DNA of 64,000 nt from the NCBI RefSeq assembly GCF_018531495.1, contig NZ_JAHDTI010000001.1, positions 1,054,001-1,118,000 of the forward strand. Reading direction: 5' to 3'. This document shows positions 27,401 to 36,589 of the stretch, in pieces. Numbering within the stretch: position 1 is the stretch's first letter; each line of letters opens with the position of its first letter. The notes below the pieces were generated by a model. The model ran no database searches. It saw nothing but the letters and a program-made list of their open reading frames with translations, and was not told the origin of the DNA. This stretch comes from Nonomuraea sediminis (GTDB taxonomy: Bacteria; Actinomycetota; Actinomycetes; Streptosporangiales; Streptosporangiaceae). A program made the translations under genes and the position numbers.

Positions 27401-27935
27401 GGACCGGGACCCGCCCGCCCGGCTCGCGGCCGTCCAGCAGGTCGAGCACCAGCCGCAGCGCCAGGATCGTCTTGCCGGCGCCCGCCTTGCCGAACACCAC
27501 CAGCCGCCCCGACGGGATCCCGCCGTAGACGGCCGCGACCTCCTCCAGCCGCCCCGCCAGCTCCAGCGCCGGCGCCCGGTGGCCGGGCAGCGTCCGTGTC
27601 ACGTTCAGCGGGTGGTCGACCAGCTGCGCGCCGGCGGGCCGCCACGTGATCTGCAGCGGGAACGGGTCGTGCACCCGCCGCTGGATCTCCTCCCTGCGCC
27701 ACTGCGTCCCCACCGCTCGGGCCAGCGCCTCGGCCGCGTCCTCCCGCCGCGCCGCCGGCCTCCTGCCGACGGTCTCGGCCAGCAGCACGAGTACGGCCAG
27801 CACCCCCACGCCGGCCCAGACCCATCCCCGTAACCAGGGCTCGATCTGGACCGACCCGGTGGCAAGGTTGCCGGCGAGCCCGAGCAGGATCGCCGGCAAC
27901 GCCAGCACGGTCGCCAACGCCGGCCGCCGTCGCAC
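24408..27935 (-). CDS. Large membrane NACHT-domain NTPase
   Basis: A 1175-residue protein. Two N-terminal hydrophobic segments (about 7-24 and 36-53) are followed by a NACHT STAND-class NTPase: Walker A GKAGAGKT (149-156), Walker B LPVLDGFDEL (221-230, the NACHT form DGxDE) and the sensor TTRPEEYLAA. From about residue 370 to the end it is mostly hydrophobic, with well over ten membrane segments broken by a charged stretch (RHAHVMDYLVAAYAEERELAAERRA, about 550-575) that ends the STAND helical domain. No leucine-rich or TPR sensor repeats are seen. NACHT proteins include antiphage systems, but this membrane-tail architecture has no assigned role. The GTG start follows a GGGGGGAGGGG tract. Confidence 0.88.
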   Translation of the reverse strand: MRRRPALATVLALPAILLGLAGNLATGSVQIEPWLRGWVWAGVGVLAVLVLLAETVGRRPAARREDAAEALARAVGTQWRREEIQRRVHDPFPLQITWRPAGAQLVDHPLNVTRTLPGHRAPALELAGRLEEVAAVYGGIPSGRLVVFGKAGAGKTILALRLVLDLLDGREPGGRVPVLFGIAQWDPVEQPLEDWMAGQLARDYPRLAGQATELVAGGTVLPVLDGFDELAEERRLPALEALNETTTPLLLTTRPEEYLAAVAEARPVSWAAGIELAALDMEDLAGYLPRTGKAGAWEPVLERMRARPDGPLAAALDTPLLVTLARTVYSDGRDRDPAELEGFATAEDVRRHLFGAFLPAVYGTRGARWGYRRARSWLGYLACHGRVVAWWDLAARVPDRTRRNVLAVAFGAGFGLLSRSWLAFGFAAFLGLGLASADLDRVLVRGATATPLSVLAAHRKGTLMVMAMGSVIFGLEFGVIDAVVNSGPFWDSAVLGVLVVVAAVVVCSPWGRWLVLARLWLPLSGRLPWAVPAFLDDAYRRGVLRQTGAVYEFRHAHVMDYLVAAYAEERELAAERRAARGAALDRAFRFASDRMGRVLLLVAAAAVTTGAFMRPGWVVFGAIWLGVGVVVLLVRARNTIDTWPDSAVVRVVGRDTAQVVLGLLMAVLLVVIGRLLAGLLGSRSMSAMLVAPHARSVWEFLLLAVPLLLPALFTRAALGFAVPVLIAGALAMGEASPTWPLVACLAAGLALAWWSGTARLLAATSLSFLYGGPLTLAALPLAALAGARPQDPVDTGLTLVPAAWEGFAVWAGTALAVALVVVALLRRDRIAAAVAATCFAGPPVWLVLVHHYADDVPWILAPCWVLGGAALAAVVLLRWRRRVPTLAYVPAAFADFPGGPLVTFAGVASIAAVVCAVPVTDVPWPPVVVVLALLCCALPALAGRAVRGWARGSGGALVAGAAVLGCALLIPAGSRAPWTAVLACGAVVVAAWHRHPAVAAAAAYLVIKVVAVALPGFEPPGALIVPVAAVAVPASLLALLGPARAVARAQAAASVAVLAGVAALLQLGERIDGTVGHELMSRVSPSGLAEGPASSPSRSVIGLVVLGLAALLAATAARGSSPLLAAAVVAAAVFGSMPVGYELGRELAPWLTFGGLAVAALAVAVIAMVARRVSA

Positions 27936-27999
27936 CGCCCCTCCCCCCGGTCGCTCACCGGTTGGATCGCCCGGCCCCGCCGCTCCTGTTACACCCCTC

Positions 28000-29352
28000 T
28001 CACCGAGACACGCCTACGGCCGGCCGTAGCGTGAGCGTGACGAGGAGGCCCACGGCGGCGAAGGCCACCCCCGCGGCGAAGCCGGCCGGGAAGCCGCCCA
28101 CCACGATGGCGCTGGTGACGACGGCGGTGCCGATCGCGCCGCCGAGCTGGAAGGCGGCCGTGTTGATGCCGGAGGCCACGCCCGCCTCCGACTCCCGCAC
28201 GCCCGACAGCGCCGCCGACGCCAGCGCCACCGTCCCGCCGCCGAGGCCAGGGCCGAACAGCAGCAGCCCGGGGAAGATGTCGGCGAAGTAGCCGCCGCCC
28301 GGCGACGCCCCGGTCAGCAGCAGCGCACCGGCCCCCAGCAGCACCATGCAGGCGGAGGCGACCACGGCCAGGCTGGTCCTGCGCAGCGCCGCCTGCGCGA
28401 TCGCGGCGCCCGCCACGGCGCCCAGGGTGAGGACGGCCGTGCCGTACCCGAAGACCAGCGGCGAGAAGCGCAGCACGTCCTGCGCGTATCCGGAGACGGT
28501 GACGGACGTACCCCACGCGGTCATGCCCACCAGCAGCATCGCGAGGTTGCCGCCGACGAACAGCCGGGAGCGGAAGATCCGCAGCGGCACGAGCGGGGCG
28601 GCGGCCCGCCGTTCGGCCAGCACGAACACCGCCATCAGCAGGACGGCACCACCCGCCATACCCGCGGACCAGCCGTCGGCGGGCGCCCGCACGATCGCGG
28701 CGATCAGCAGCATCAGGGACGCGGTGACGGTGACCGCGCCGACGGGGTCGTAGCGGCGCTCGCGCACGGCCTCACGGCTCTCCACCAGCAGGACGGGTCC
28801 GAGCGCCAGCAGCACGGCGGCCACGGGCACGTTCAGGTAGAAGATCCACTCCCATCCGGGTCCGCCGGTCAGCGCCCCGCCGATCAGCAGCGCCGCGGTC
28901 GCGCCGAGCCCGCCGGTGCCCGACCACACGGCCAGCGCCCGGTCACGCGGGGCCCCTTCGGGGAACATCGTCATCAGGATGGACAGCGCCGTCGGCGCCA
29001 TCAGCGCCGCGGACATCCCCTGCACCACCCGCGCGGCCACCAGCACCCAGCCGGCCCACGCCAGCCCGCACACCAGCGAGGACACCAGGAACAGCGTGGT
29101 GCCTGCCATGAACATCCTGCGCCGCCCCAGCAGGTCGGCCAGCCGCCCGCCGAGCAGCAGCAGCCCGCCGAAGGTCAGCAGGTAGGCGCTCAGCACCCAC
29201 TGCCCGGGGCCCGGGTCGAGCCCGAGGTCCCGCTCGATCGACGGCAGGGCCAGGATCACGATCTGGGCGTCCAGGACGACCATGAAGTTCGCGGTGCACA
29301 GCAGCGCGAGCGCAGGCCAGGGGGAACGTACCTTCGTACGCGTCGTCGTCAT
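28000..29352 (-). CDS. MFS transporter, DHA2 (EmrB/QacA) drug-exporter family
   Basis: A 450-residue membrane protein. Helix 1 carries ANFMVVLDAQIVILALPSIE with the D residue typical of DHA2, motif A is GGRLADLLGRRRMFM, and the helix 5 region GWEWIFYLNVPVA is diagnostic. Members export drugs, dyes or secondary metabolites. It starts 48 nt after the acyltransferase stop on the same strand and has no adjacent regulator. With 450 residues it lies at the short end for DHA2 proteins, and the 13th-14th helices may be missing. Confidence 0.9.
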   Translation of the reverse strand: MTTTRTKVRSPWPALALLCTANFMVVLDAQIVILALPSIERDLGLDPGPGQWVLSAYLLTFGGLLLLGGRLADLLGRRRMFMAGTTLFLVSSLVCGLAWAGWVLVAARVVQGMSAALMAPTALSILMTMFPEGAPRDRALAVWSGTGGLGATAALLIGGALTGGPGWEWIFYLNVPVAAVLLALGPVLLVESREAVRERRYDPVGAVTVTASLMLLIAAIVRAPADGWSAGMAGGAVLLMAVFVLAERRAAAPLVPLRIFRSRLFVGGNLAMLLVGMTAWGTSVTVSGYAQDVLRFSPLVFGYGTAVLTLGAVAGAAIAQAALRRTSLAVVASACMVLLGAGALLLTGASPGGGYFADIFPGLLLFGPGLGGGTVALASAALSGVRESEAGVASGINTAAFQLGGAIGTAVVTSAIVVGGFPAGFAAGVAFAAVGLLVTLTLRPAVGVSR

Positions 29353-29408
29353 GCGTGGTTAGACCAGGCGCGCCCCCGAAACTCGTCGCTCCACGCCGAC
29401 GGGGCGGG

Positions 29409-30155
29409 TCAGGAGGACTTGGCGCGGGCTTCGGCTTCGGCCTGGTCCAGGGCGGCGGCCTCCTCTGGGGTCGGGGCGGTGCCGCCGAGGTGGGCGGGTT
29501 GCCACCAGACGCCCGGCGGGATCTCGGGGTAGGTGCGCTGCGCCCTGTCGACGAGGGCGGACATGCTGGAGTGGAGGTCGGCGACGTGCTGGTTGACGTC
29601 CTCGCCGCGCTTGGGGTGGAACGGCTCGCCGACCAGGATGGTGATGGGCACGTGGCGCAGCCCGAGCTGCTTGGGGCGGCCCTTGGTCCAGATGCGCTGG
29701 CTGCCCCACAGCGCGACGGGGATGACCGGCGTCTTGGTGGCCATCGCCATGCGGATCGCGCCGTTCTTGATGTCCTTGACGGTGAACGACCGGCTGATCG
29801 TGGCCTCGGCGAAGACGCCGACGACCTCGCCCGCCTTCAGCATGCGCAGCGCCGTGGCGTAGGAGCCGGCGCCCGCGCCCCGGTCGACCGGGATGTGGTG
29901 CATGCCCCGCATCAGCGGCCCTGAGATGCGGTGGGTGAAGACGGCCTCCTTGGCCATGAAGCGGACCAGGCGCTTGGAGGGCACCGCGGCGAAACCGGCG
30001 AAGATGAAGTCGAGGTAGCTGATGTGGTTGCTGACCAGGACCGCGCCCCCGCTGGTCGGGATGTTGGAGGTGCCCTCCAGGTGGAAGCGGTAATCCAGCA
30101 CGCGGAAGAGGGTCCGCGCGGCGGCGATCACCGGCGGGTACACGATCTCAGCCAT
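29409..30155 (-). CDS. PlsC-type 1-acylglycerol-3-phosphate acyltransferase
   Basis: A 248-residue phospholipid acyltransferase of the PlsC family. The catalytic HX4D box is NHISYLD, the glycerol-phosphate motif is VFAEATISRS and the substrate pocket motif VIPVALWG follows. It would acylate lysophosphatidic acid or a related acceptor at the membrane. ATG 30155 is chosen over the upstream in-frame start at 30233. A TACGGT hexamer sits 6 nt before it (plus coordinates 30162-30167), inside the end of the P450 gene, so it may have its own leaderless transcript. Confidence 0.9.
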   Translation of the reverse strand: MAEIVYPPVIAAARTLFRVLDYRFHLEGTSNIPTSGGAVLVSNHISYLDFIFAGFAAVPSKRLVRFMAKEAVFTHRISGPLMRGMHHIPVDRGAGAGSYATALRMLKAGEVVGVFAEATISRSFTVKDIKNGAIRMAMATKTPVIPVALWGSQRIWTKGRPKQLGLRHVPITILVGEPFHPKRGEDVNQHVADLHSSMSALVDRAQRTYPEIPPGVWWQPAHLGGTAPTPEEAAALDQAEAEARAKSS

Positions 30156-31332
30156 GCCCGAACCGTAGCGCAGGTGACACCGTGGTCGGGAGCGCGAGCA
30201 TGCCCCTGACGTTGCCGTGGGCGGTCCTGACAATGCCGGAGGGGTCGATGGTGTAGTCGGGATCGACCATGGCGGTCAGCTCTTCCAGCGCGATCCGCGC
30301 CTCCAGCCGGGCCAGCGGCCCGCCCAGGCAGTAGTGCCGCCCCGCCCCGAAACTCAGCGTCCGCGACGTGTCCCGCGACAGGTCGTAGGTGTCGGGAGAG
30401 TCGAACACCGCCGCGTCCCGGTTGGCGGACCCGATCAGCAGCCACATCTTCGCCCCGGCGGGGACCCGCTCGCCGTACAGGGTGACGGAGGAGGTCAGGC
30501 GGCGCGCGAGGCCGTGCGCGGGGGTGTCGTAGCGCAGCGTCTCCTCCACCCAGGGCAGGATCGCCCCGCCGAAGGCGGCGGCGCGCTGGTCGGGGTTGCG
30601 CCAGGCCCAGTACCAGGCGGCGCCGAGCAGGTGCGTGGTCGTCTCCGCGCCCGCGCCGATCAGCAGGAACAGGAACGGGATGATCTCCTCGTCGCTCAGC
30701 CCGTCGTCGGCGACGAGCACCGAGACGAGGTCGTCGCGGGGCGCCCTGCGGCGTTCGGCGACGATCGAGGCGTAGTACTCGCCCAGTGACAGGATGTTCG
30801 TCAGCCCGTCCTCGGTCATGCGCCCTGAGGGGTCGTGGCTGAGCACGCTGTCGGAGCGGCGGCGGATCTCGGCCCTGTCGGACGGCGGCACTCCCATGAG
30901 CTCGGAGATCACGTCCAGCGGCAGCCTGGCGGAGAACTCGCGGGCGAAGTCGAACGTCCCCTTCTCCACCGCCCTGGTGAGGTGCTCGCGCGCGATCCGC
31001 CTGATCATCGGCTCGAGCGCGGCGACCCGGCGCGGCGTGAAGCCGCGCGAGATGATCGCGCGCATGCGCGTGTGGTCGGGCGGGTCCATCGCGACGAACG
31101 ACAGGTATGTGCGCGCCCGCGGGCTCCACGCGCCGGGGTCGAGCATGGGGCCGTGGTCGCTGGAGTACAGGGCGGCGTCCGGCAGCGCGGCGGCCACGTC
31201 GGCGTGCCGTGACAGCGCCCAGAAGTCCAGGTCGGGGTTGTGGTAAAGGGGCGCCTCGCGCCGCATCCTGGCGTAGACGGGGTAGGGATCCTCGTTGACG
31301 GCGGGATCGTAGGGACTGTAGGCAAGCTTCAC
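30148..31332 (-). CDS. Cytochrome P450
   Basis: A 394-residue soluble bacterial P450. Visible landmarks: [21 protein letters not shown] at the N-terminus, [20 protein letters not shown] (C helix), the I-helix oxygen-activation motif [21 protein letters not shown] (ExxR), and the heme-binding loop [17 protein letters not shown] with the cysteine ligand. The redox partner is not encoded nearby. GTG 31332 fits the family N-terminus; a long artificial upstream extension of the frame was rejected. A TTGATG-17-CATTCT promoter ends 6 nt before the GTG, so the message should be leaderless. It overlaps the acyltransferase start by 8 bases. Confidence 0.92.
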   Translation of the reverse strand: MKLAYSPYDPAVNEDPYPVYARMRREAPLYHNPDLDFWALSRHADVAAALPDAALYSSDHGPMLDPGAWSPRARTYLSFVAMDPPDHTRMRAIISRGFTPRRVAALEPMIRRIAREHLTRAVEKGTFDFAREFSARLPLDVISELMGVPPSDRAEIRRRSDSVLSHDPSGRMTEDGLTNILSLGEYYASIVAERRRAPRDDLVSVLVADDGLSDEEIIPFLFLLIGAGAETTTHLLGAAWYWAWRNPDQRAAAFGGAILPWVEETLRYDTPAHGLARRLTSSVTLYGERVPAGAKMWLLIGSANRDAAVFDSPDTYDLSRDTSRTLSFGAGRHYCLGGPLARLEARIALEELTAMVDPDYTIDPSGIVRTAHGNVRGMLALPTTVSPALRFGHG

Positions 31333-31367
31333 ACAACGAGAATGGATCCGATGAAGAAGCTCATCAA
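31295..31367. promoter_or_regulatory. Interlocked divergent promoters of P450 and dhaKLM
   Basis: For the P450: TTGATG at 31362-31367 and CATTCT at 31339-31344 on the minus strand, 17 nt apart. For dhaK: TTGACG at 31295-31300 and TAGGCA at 31319-31324 on the plus strand, 18 nt apart. Each promoter lies partly inside the coding sequence of the other gene. Confidence 0.45.
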
Positions 31368-32330
31368 CACCGCAGAGACCGTGGTCGAGGATGCGCTGAA
31401 GGGCTTGGCCGCGGCCCACCCCTCCCTCAGAGTGCGCGATCAGGTGGTCTACCGGGCCTCCGGCCCTGTTTCCGGGAAGGTCGGGCTGGTCTCGGGGGGC
31501 GGCTCGGGTCACGAGCCGCTGCACGCCGGTTTCGTCGGGTACGGCATGCTCGACGCGGCCTGCCCGGGCGAGATCTTCACCTCCCCGGTTCCCGACCAGA
31601 TCATCGCGGCCACCGAGGCGGTCGGCGGCGGCGCCGGGGTGCTGCACGTGGTCAAGAACTACACCGGCGACGTGCTCAACTTCGAGATGGCCGCCGAGCT
31701 GTGCGAGGGCGTCGAGGTGGCCAGCGTGCTGGTCGACGACGACGTGGCGGTCGAGGACTCGCTCTACACGGCGGGCCGCAGGGGCACGGGCGCGACCCTG
31801 TTCGTGGAGAAGATCGCCGGGGCGCTGGCCGAGCAGGGCGCGCCGCTGGCCGAGGTGGCGGGCGTGGCCACCGAGGTGAACGCGCGCAGCCGCTCCTTCG
31901 GCATCGCGCTGACCTCGGGCACCACCCCCGCCGCCGGCAAGCCCACCTTCGACCTGCCGGACGACCAGGTGGAGCTGGGCATCGGCATCCACGGCGAGCC
32001 GGGACGCAGCCGCGTGCCCGCCGCACCGGCCCGCGACCTGGCCGCGGTGGCGATGGACGCCGTCCACGGCGACCAGCCGCTGGCCGGAGACCTGCTGGTG
32101 CTGGTCAACGGCATGGGCGGCACGCCGCTCATCGAGCTGTACGTGGTGTTCGCCGAGGTGGAGGCCTACATCAGGGGCAAGGGGGCGCGGATCGCCCGCT
32201 CGCTCGTCGGCAACTACGTGACGAGCCTGGACATGCAGGGCTTCTCGGTCACGGTCTGCCGGCTGGACGACGCGCTCACCCGGCTGTGGGACGCGCCGGT
32301 CGAGACGCCCGGGCTGCGCTGGGGGCGCTG

Positions 32331-32331
<1 letters not shown>
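31351..32331 (+). CDS. dhaK: Dihydroxyacetone kinase subunit DhaK
   Basis: A 326-residue subunit that binds dihydroxyacetone covalently through a histidine, here in GIGIHGEPG. Other family marks are [39 protein letters not shown] and [11 protein letters not shown]. The full set of DhaK, DhaL and DhaM genes follows, so phosphoryl transfer runs from the PTS through DhaM and DhaL-ADP to dihydroxyacetone. ATG 31351 (MKKLIN) matches the family N-terminus; ATG 31342 is possible. The TGATG overlap couples it to dhaL. Confidence 0.95.
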
Positions 32332-32938
<607 letters not shown>

Positions 32939-32945
<7 letters not shown>

Positions 32946-33316
32946 GGCTGGTGCTGATCTCGCACAGCGCGGGCCTGGCGGCCGAGGCCGCGGCGCTGGC
33001 CCGCGGCATCGCCGGGAGCGAGGTGCCGGTGGCCGCGGCGGGCGGCACGGAGGACGGCGGGCTGGGCACCAGCGTCGATCTGATCGAGCGGGCCGTGGCC
33101 GCGGTCGACCAGGGCGACGGCGTGCTGCTCATCCCCGACCTGGGCAGCTCGGTGCTGACGGCGCGGCTGCTTGAACAGCCGGGCGCGGTGGTGCTGGCCG
33201 ACGTGCCGTTCGTGGAGGGCGCGATCGCGGCGGCGGTGACGGCGGGCGCGGGCGCCGGGCTGGCCGAGGTGCTGGCCGCGGCCGAGGAGGCCCGCGCCTA
33301 CCGCAAGCTTCAATGA
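32939..33316 (+). CDS. dhaM: PTS-dependent dihydroxyacetone kinase phosphotransferase subunit DhaM (EIIA domain)
   Basis: A 125-residue EIIA-man-like domain. The phosphorylated histidine is His9 in VLISHSAG; LLIPDLGSS and VVLADVPFVEGA are family motifs. Unlike E. coli DhaM it has no fused HPr or EI-like domains, so it must take phosphate from the general PTS proteins, which are not in this window. GTG 32939 overlaps dhaL. The gene converges on the ThDP enzyme, with a 7-base overlap at the stop codons. Confidence 0.92.
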
Positions 33317-34968
33317 CCCTTGAAGGCCTCCTCCAGCCACCACGACCCGCGGTCCCTGGTGACCTTGGCGTGCACGAGCAGGGCCCGGTCGCGCGGGCCT
33401 GACACCCACGCGGCCACGCCGGCCAGGTCGCCGGGCTCGGTCACGGTGATGGCGGCCAGGCCGTACCCGCGGGCGATGGAGGCGAAGTCGGTCGGCGGGA
33501 ACGTCACCGTCTCCATGGGCTGCCCGGTGAAGTGGTGGACCTCGGCGCCGTAGGCCTCGTCGTCGTAGACGACGATCACCATCGGCAGGCCGAGCCTGGC
33601 CACGGTCTCCAGCTCCGAGATGCCCATCAGCGCGCCGCCGTCGCCGAGCGCGGCCACGGGCATCCGGTCGGGCCGCGCAAGCGCCGCGCCGATCGCGGTG
33701 GCCAGGCCGAGCCCGATCGACTGGAAGGCCTGGGTGAAGCAGAATCCCTGCTCGTCGGGGACGTCCATGAAGGCGGCCGGATATCCCATGAAGTTTCCCG
33801 AGTCGATGCTGAGGATGCGCTCCGCCGGGAGCGCGTCGTCCAGCCCGATGGTCAGGGTCCGCGGGTCGATGCGTCCTTCATGGCTGTCGTCCTGGTACGG
33901 CACGGCCCGCCACCGCCCCTCGGCGGCGATCCGCTTGGCCACCTCGGGCGAGCGGTAGCCGGGTCCCTGCTCGAGCAGCCCGGTGACGCGCAGCTCGTCC
34001 AGGATCCCGGCCGCCTGGCGGGCGACCACGGCGGTGTCGCCGGTCACGCCCAGCCGGATCGGACGGTGCGCGCCCAGGGCGTCCTGGTCCAGGTCGACCT
34101 GGACCAGCCGGGTCTCCGGGCCGATCAGCGTGCCGTGCCGGGTGGTCCACATGTTCAGCGCGCAGCCCCACCCGACGAGCACGTCGGCGGCGGTGATCAG
34201 CTCGGCGGCCAGCGGCGTGGCGAACCCGCCGCTCACGTCCAGGTCCCACGGGCTGCCGCGGAACAGCCCGCGCGCCACGGCGGAGGTGGCCAGCAGCGCC
34301 CCCGCCCGGTCGGCCAGCTCCTCCAGCTCCCGCCGCGCGTGCCTGGCGCCGCGCCCCGCGATGAACACCGGCCGCTCCGCCCCGGCCAGCAGCCTGGCCA
34401 GCTCGGCGATCCCGTCCGTCGCGGAAGGACCCGGCGCCCGTTCCTCGGCCGCCCTGGTCAGGTCGGAGATCTCCGCGTCGCCGGGCGTGTCCTGCGCCTG
34501 TACGGCCAGCGGCAGGTTGAGCAGCACCGCGCGCCGCTCCCGCCAGGCGGTGCCGAAGGCGTCGACGGTGTCCCGCACCGCCGACTCGGCCGTCCGCACC
34601 CGCATGGGCACCGCGCCGACGGCCCTGGCCAGGGCGTCCTGGTCGATGTGGAAGTTGGACAGCGGCTCGGTGACCTCCCCGGCCAGCACGATGAGCGGGG
34701 TCCGGCTCTTGGCGGCCTCGGTGAGGCCGGTCATCGCGTTCGTCAGCCCCGGACCCTGGTGGACCGAGACGACACCCACCCGGCCGCTCATCCGGGCGTA
34801 GGCGTCGGCCATGGTCGTCGCGCCGCCCTCGTGCCTGGCCGCGACGAACCGCACGCCGTACCGGCGCAGCGCGTTGGTGACGTGGAAGTTGCCGCTGCCG
34901 ACCACGCCGAAGGCGGTGTCGACGCCCAGCGAGGCCAGCGCCCGCCCGACCGCCTCGGCGACGATCAT
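33310..34968 (-). CDS. Thiamine-diphosphate-dependent enzyme, acetolactate synthase-like
   Basis: A 552-residue ThDP enzyme with the three usual domains: N-terminal PYR (FGVVGSGNFHVTNALRRYG, catalytic Glu in RHEGGATTMADAYAR), central FAD/TH3-like (PVFIAGRGARHA) and C-terminal PP (ALGDGGALMGISELETVARLG). The cofactor motif's usual asparagine is replaced, since VVYDDEAYGAE has Asp where family members have Asn. Substrate unknown: it could be a carboligase, a decarboxylase or an IolD-like hydrolase. It shares an ATGA overlap with the cyclase gene and is the last gene of the sugar operon. Confidence 0.85.
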   Translation of the reverse strand: MIVAEAVGRALASLGVDTAFGVVGSGNFHVTNALRRYGVRFVAARHEGGATTMADAYARMSGRVGVVSVHQGPGLTNAMTGLTEAAKSRTPLIVLAGEVTEPLSNFHIDQDALARAVGAVPMRVRTAESAVRDTVDAFGTAWRERRAVLLNLPLAVQAQDTPGDAEISDLTRAAEERAPGPSATDGIAELARLLAGAERPVFIAGRGARHARRELEELADRAGALLATSAVARGLFRGSPWDLDVSGGFATPLAAELITAADVLVGWGCALNMWTTRHGTLIGPETRLVQVDLDQDALGAHRPIRLGVTGDTAVVARQAAGILDELRVTGLLEQGPGYRSPEVAKRIAAEGRWRAVPYQDDSHEGRIDPRTLTIGLDDALPAERILSIDSGNFMGYPAAFMDVPDEQGFCFTQAFQSIGLGLATAIGAALARPDRMPVAALGDGGALMGISELETVARLGLPMVIVVYDDEAYGAEVHHFTGQPMETVTFPPTDFASIARGYGLAAITVTEPGDLAGVAAWVSGPRDRALLVHAKVTRDRGSWWLEEAFKGH

Positions 34969-35738
34969 CGCTCGACCAGAGCCAGCACCCGGACGGGCGA
35001 ACCGGAGCCTCCCAGGATGGGCAGCGGCGGCGCGATCACCACCGCGCCCGTGATCGGCAGGCGGTCGAGGTTGCGCAGCTGGGTCAGGCCGTACTTGCCC
35101 GCGCCGAGCAGGAAGGAGTGGCAGGGGAAGGCCGGGTCGAAGGAGTGCGCGGCGCCCGCGTCGGTGCCGACGGTCTCCACGCCCACGCCCAGGATCGGCG
35201 TCTCCTCTGCCAGCCGGCGCGCGCACTCGACCGAGATACCCGGGGTGTGCGGTCCTGTCTCGTTGGCGTTGATGAAGGAGGCCTGGTCGGCGGCCCTGGC
35301 GTCCCAGCCGGTGCGGTACAGCAGCCAGCCGCCCTCGGGCAGCGGCCCGTTGGCCTGCTCCCACTCGCGCACGTGGGAGATCTGCAGCAGGAAGTCGGGG
35401 TCCTTGGAGGCCTCGGCGGAGAAGTCGAGCACCACGGCGGGGGCGAGCAGGCTGCTCGCGGGCACCTGGGAGACGTCCTGGCCGTCGCGTCCCGTCACCC
35501 AGTGGATCGGGGCGTCGAAGTGCGTGCCAGAGTGTTCGCCCGTATGGATATCGTTCCAGTACCAGGCGGGACCGCGGTCGTCGTAGCGGCTGATCTCCTC
35601 CAGTCGGAAGGGAATCGTGTTGCCGAACGGCTCGGGCAACTGGAGGATCGGCGTGTCCTGCGACAGGGGCGCGGTGAGGTCGACCACCTCGACGGCGCCG
35701 CTGCGCATGCTCTCCATCAGGCTCCGCAAGACCGACAT
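34965..35738 (-). CDS. Cyclase-family metal-dependent hydrolase (kynurenine formamidase fold)
   Basis: A 257-residue protein of the cyclase/KynB-like family. The zinc- or manganese-binding motif HSGTHFDAPIHW is intact, and VVDLTAPLSQDTPILQLP opens the fold. Family members hydrolyse formylkynurenine, isatin or related cyclic amides and lactones. In this sugar operon a lactonase- or dehydratase-like step is possible, but that is inference. GAGGAGG lies 5 nt before the ATG. The gap to the permease gene upstream is only 38 nt. Confidence 0.85.
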   Translation of the reverse strand: MSVLRSLMESMRSGAVEVVDLTAPLSQDTPILQLPEPFGNTIPFRLEEISRYDDRGPAWYWNDIHTGEHSGTHFDAPIHWVTGRDGQDVSQVPASSLLAPAVVLDFSAEASKDPDFLLQISHVREWEQANGPLPEGGWLLYRTGWDARAADQASFINANETGPHTPGISVECARRLAEETPILGVGVETVGTDAGAAHSFDPAFPCHSFLLGAGKYGLTQLRNLDRLPITGAVVIAPPLPILGGSGSPVRVLALVER

Positions 35739-35776
35739 GGCATCCTCCTCGATGTGGGCTGCCTGAATCGTACGGC

Positions 35777-36589
35777 TCAGCCCTTCAGCCCGCTGAAACT
35801 CATGGTGGCCACGAAGTGCCGCTGCGCCAGCACGAACGCCAGCACCAGCGGCAGCACGGCGACCACGTTGCCCGCCATCAGCGCCGACCATTCGGTGTGC
35901 CTGGCGCCCGCGAAGGTGGCCAGGCCGAGCTGCAGCGTGTAGCTGTCCTCTGAGGAGATCGCGATCAGCGGCCAGATGAGGTCGTTCCACGCCCCGAGCA
36001 GGGTGAAGACGACCAGGGTCGCCAGCGCGGGCCTGGCCAGCGGCAGCACGACGCGGAAGAAGACGCCGAGCCGGCCGCAGCCGTCGATGGTGGCGGCCTC
36101 CTCCAGCTCCTTGGGCAGCGACAGGAAGAACTGCCGCATCAGGAACACGCCGAAGGCGGAGGCCAGCCACGGCACGAACGCGGCGCCCAGCGTGTCGATC
36201 AGCCCCAGGTTCCTGAACAGCAGGAACGTCGGGATCATCAGCACCTGGGTGGGGATCATGATGGTGGCCATGACCGCGATGAAGGCGACACCGCGCCCGC
36301 GGAACGTCAGCCGGGCGAAGCCGTACCCGGCCAGCGAGCACAGCACCAGGTGCCCGAGCACGGCGGCGCCGGCCACGATGACCGTGTTGCCCAGCCAGCG
36401 CGGGTAGTCGTCCTCGGTGAAGATGCGGGCGAACCCGGCCAGGGTGAAGTGCTCGGGCCACAGCCTGGGCGGGTAGCGGTTGATGTCGGCGTCCGGCATG
36501 AACGCGGTGAGCGCCATCCACACCAGCGGCGCGGCGAACAGCAGCGCGATCGGCATCAGGAACAGGTGGGCCAGCCAGCGCCGCTTCAC
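35777..36589 (-). CDS. Sugar ABC transporter permease, MalG type (CUT1)
   Basis: A 270-residue, six-helix permease. The coupling loop is LPKELEEAATIDGCGRLGVFFRVVLPLARPALAT, the EAA motif of carbohydrate importers, and the C-terminus ends FVATMSFSGLKG as in MalG proteins. GTG 36589 is preceded by GAGGGGATCGAA and overlaps the MalF stop. A shared MsmK/MsiK-like ATPase encoded elsewhere must energise the importer, since no ATPase gene is in the cluster. Confidence 0.93.
   Translation of the reverse strand: MKRRWLAHLFLMPIALLFAAPLVWMALTAFMPDADINRYPPRLWPEHFTLAGFARIFTEDDYPRWLGNTVIVAGAAVLGHLVLCSLAGYGFARLTFRGRGVAFIAVMATIMIPTQVLMIPTFLLFRNLGLIDTLGAAFVPWLASAFGVFLMRQFFLSLPKELEEAATIDGCGRLGVFFRVVLPLARPALATLVVFTLLGAWNDLIWPLIAISSEDSYTLQLGLATFAGARHTEWSALMAGNVVAVLPLVLAFVLAQRHFVATMSFSGLKG

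Noticed and set aside
30148-32067. P450 frame extended 245 codons upstream
   Set aside because: The extension runs antisense through dhaK, and family N-termini match the GTG at 31332.
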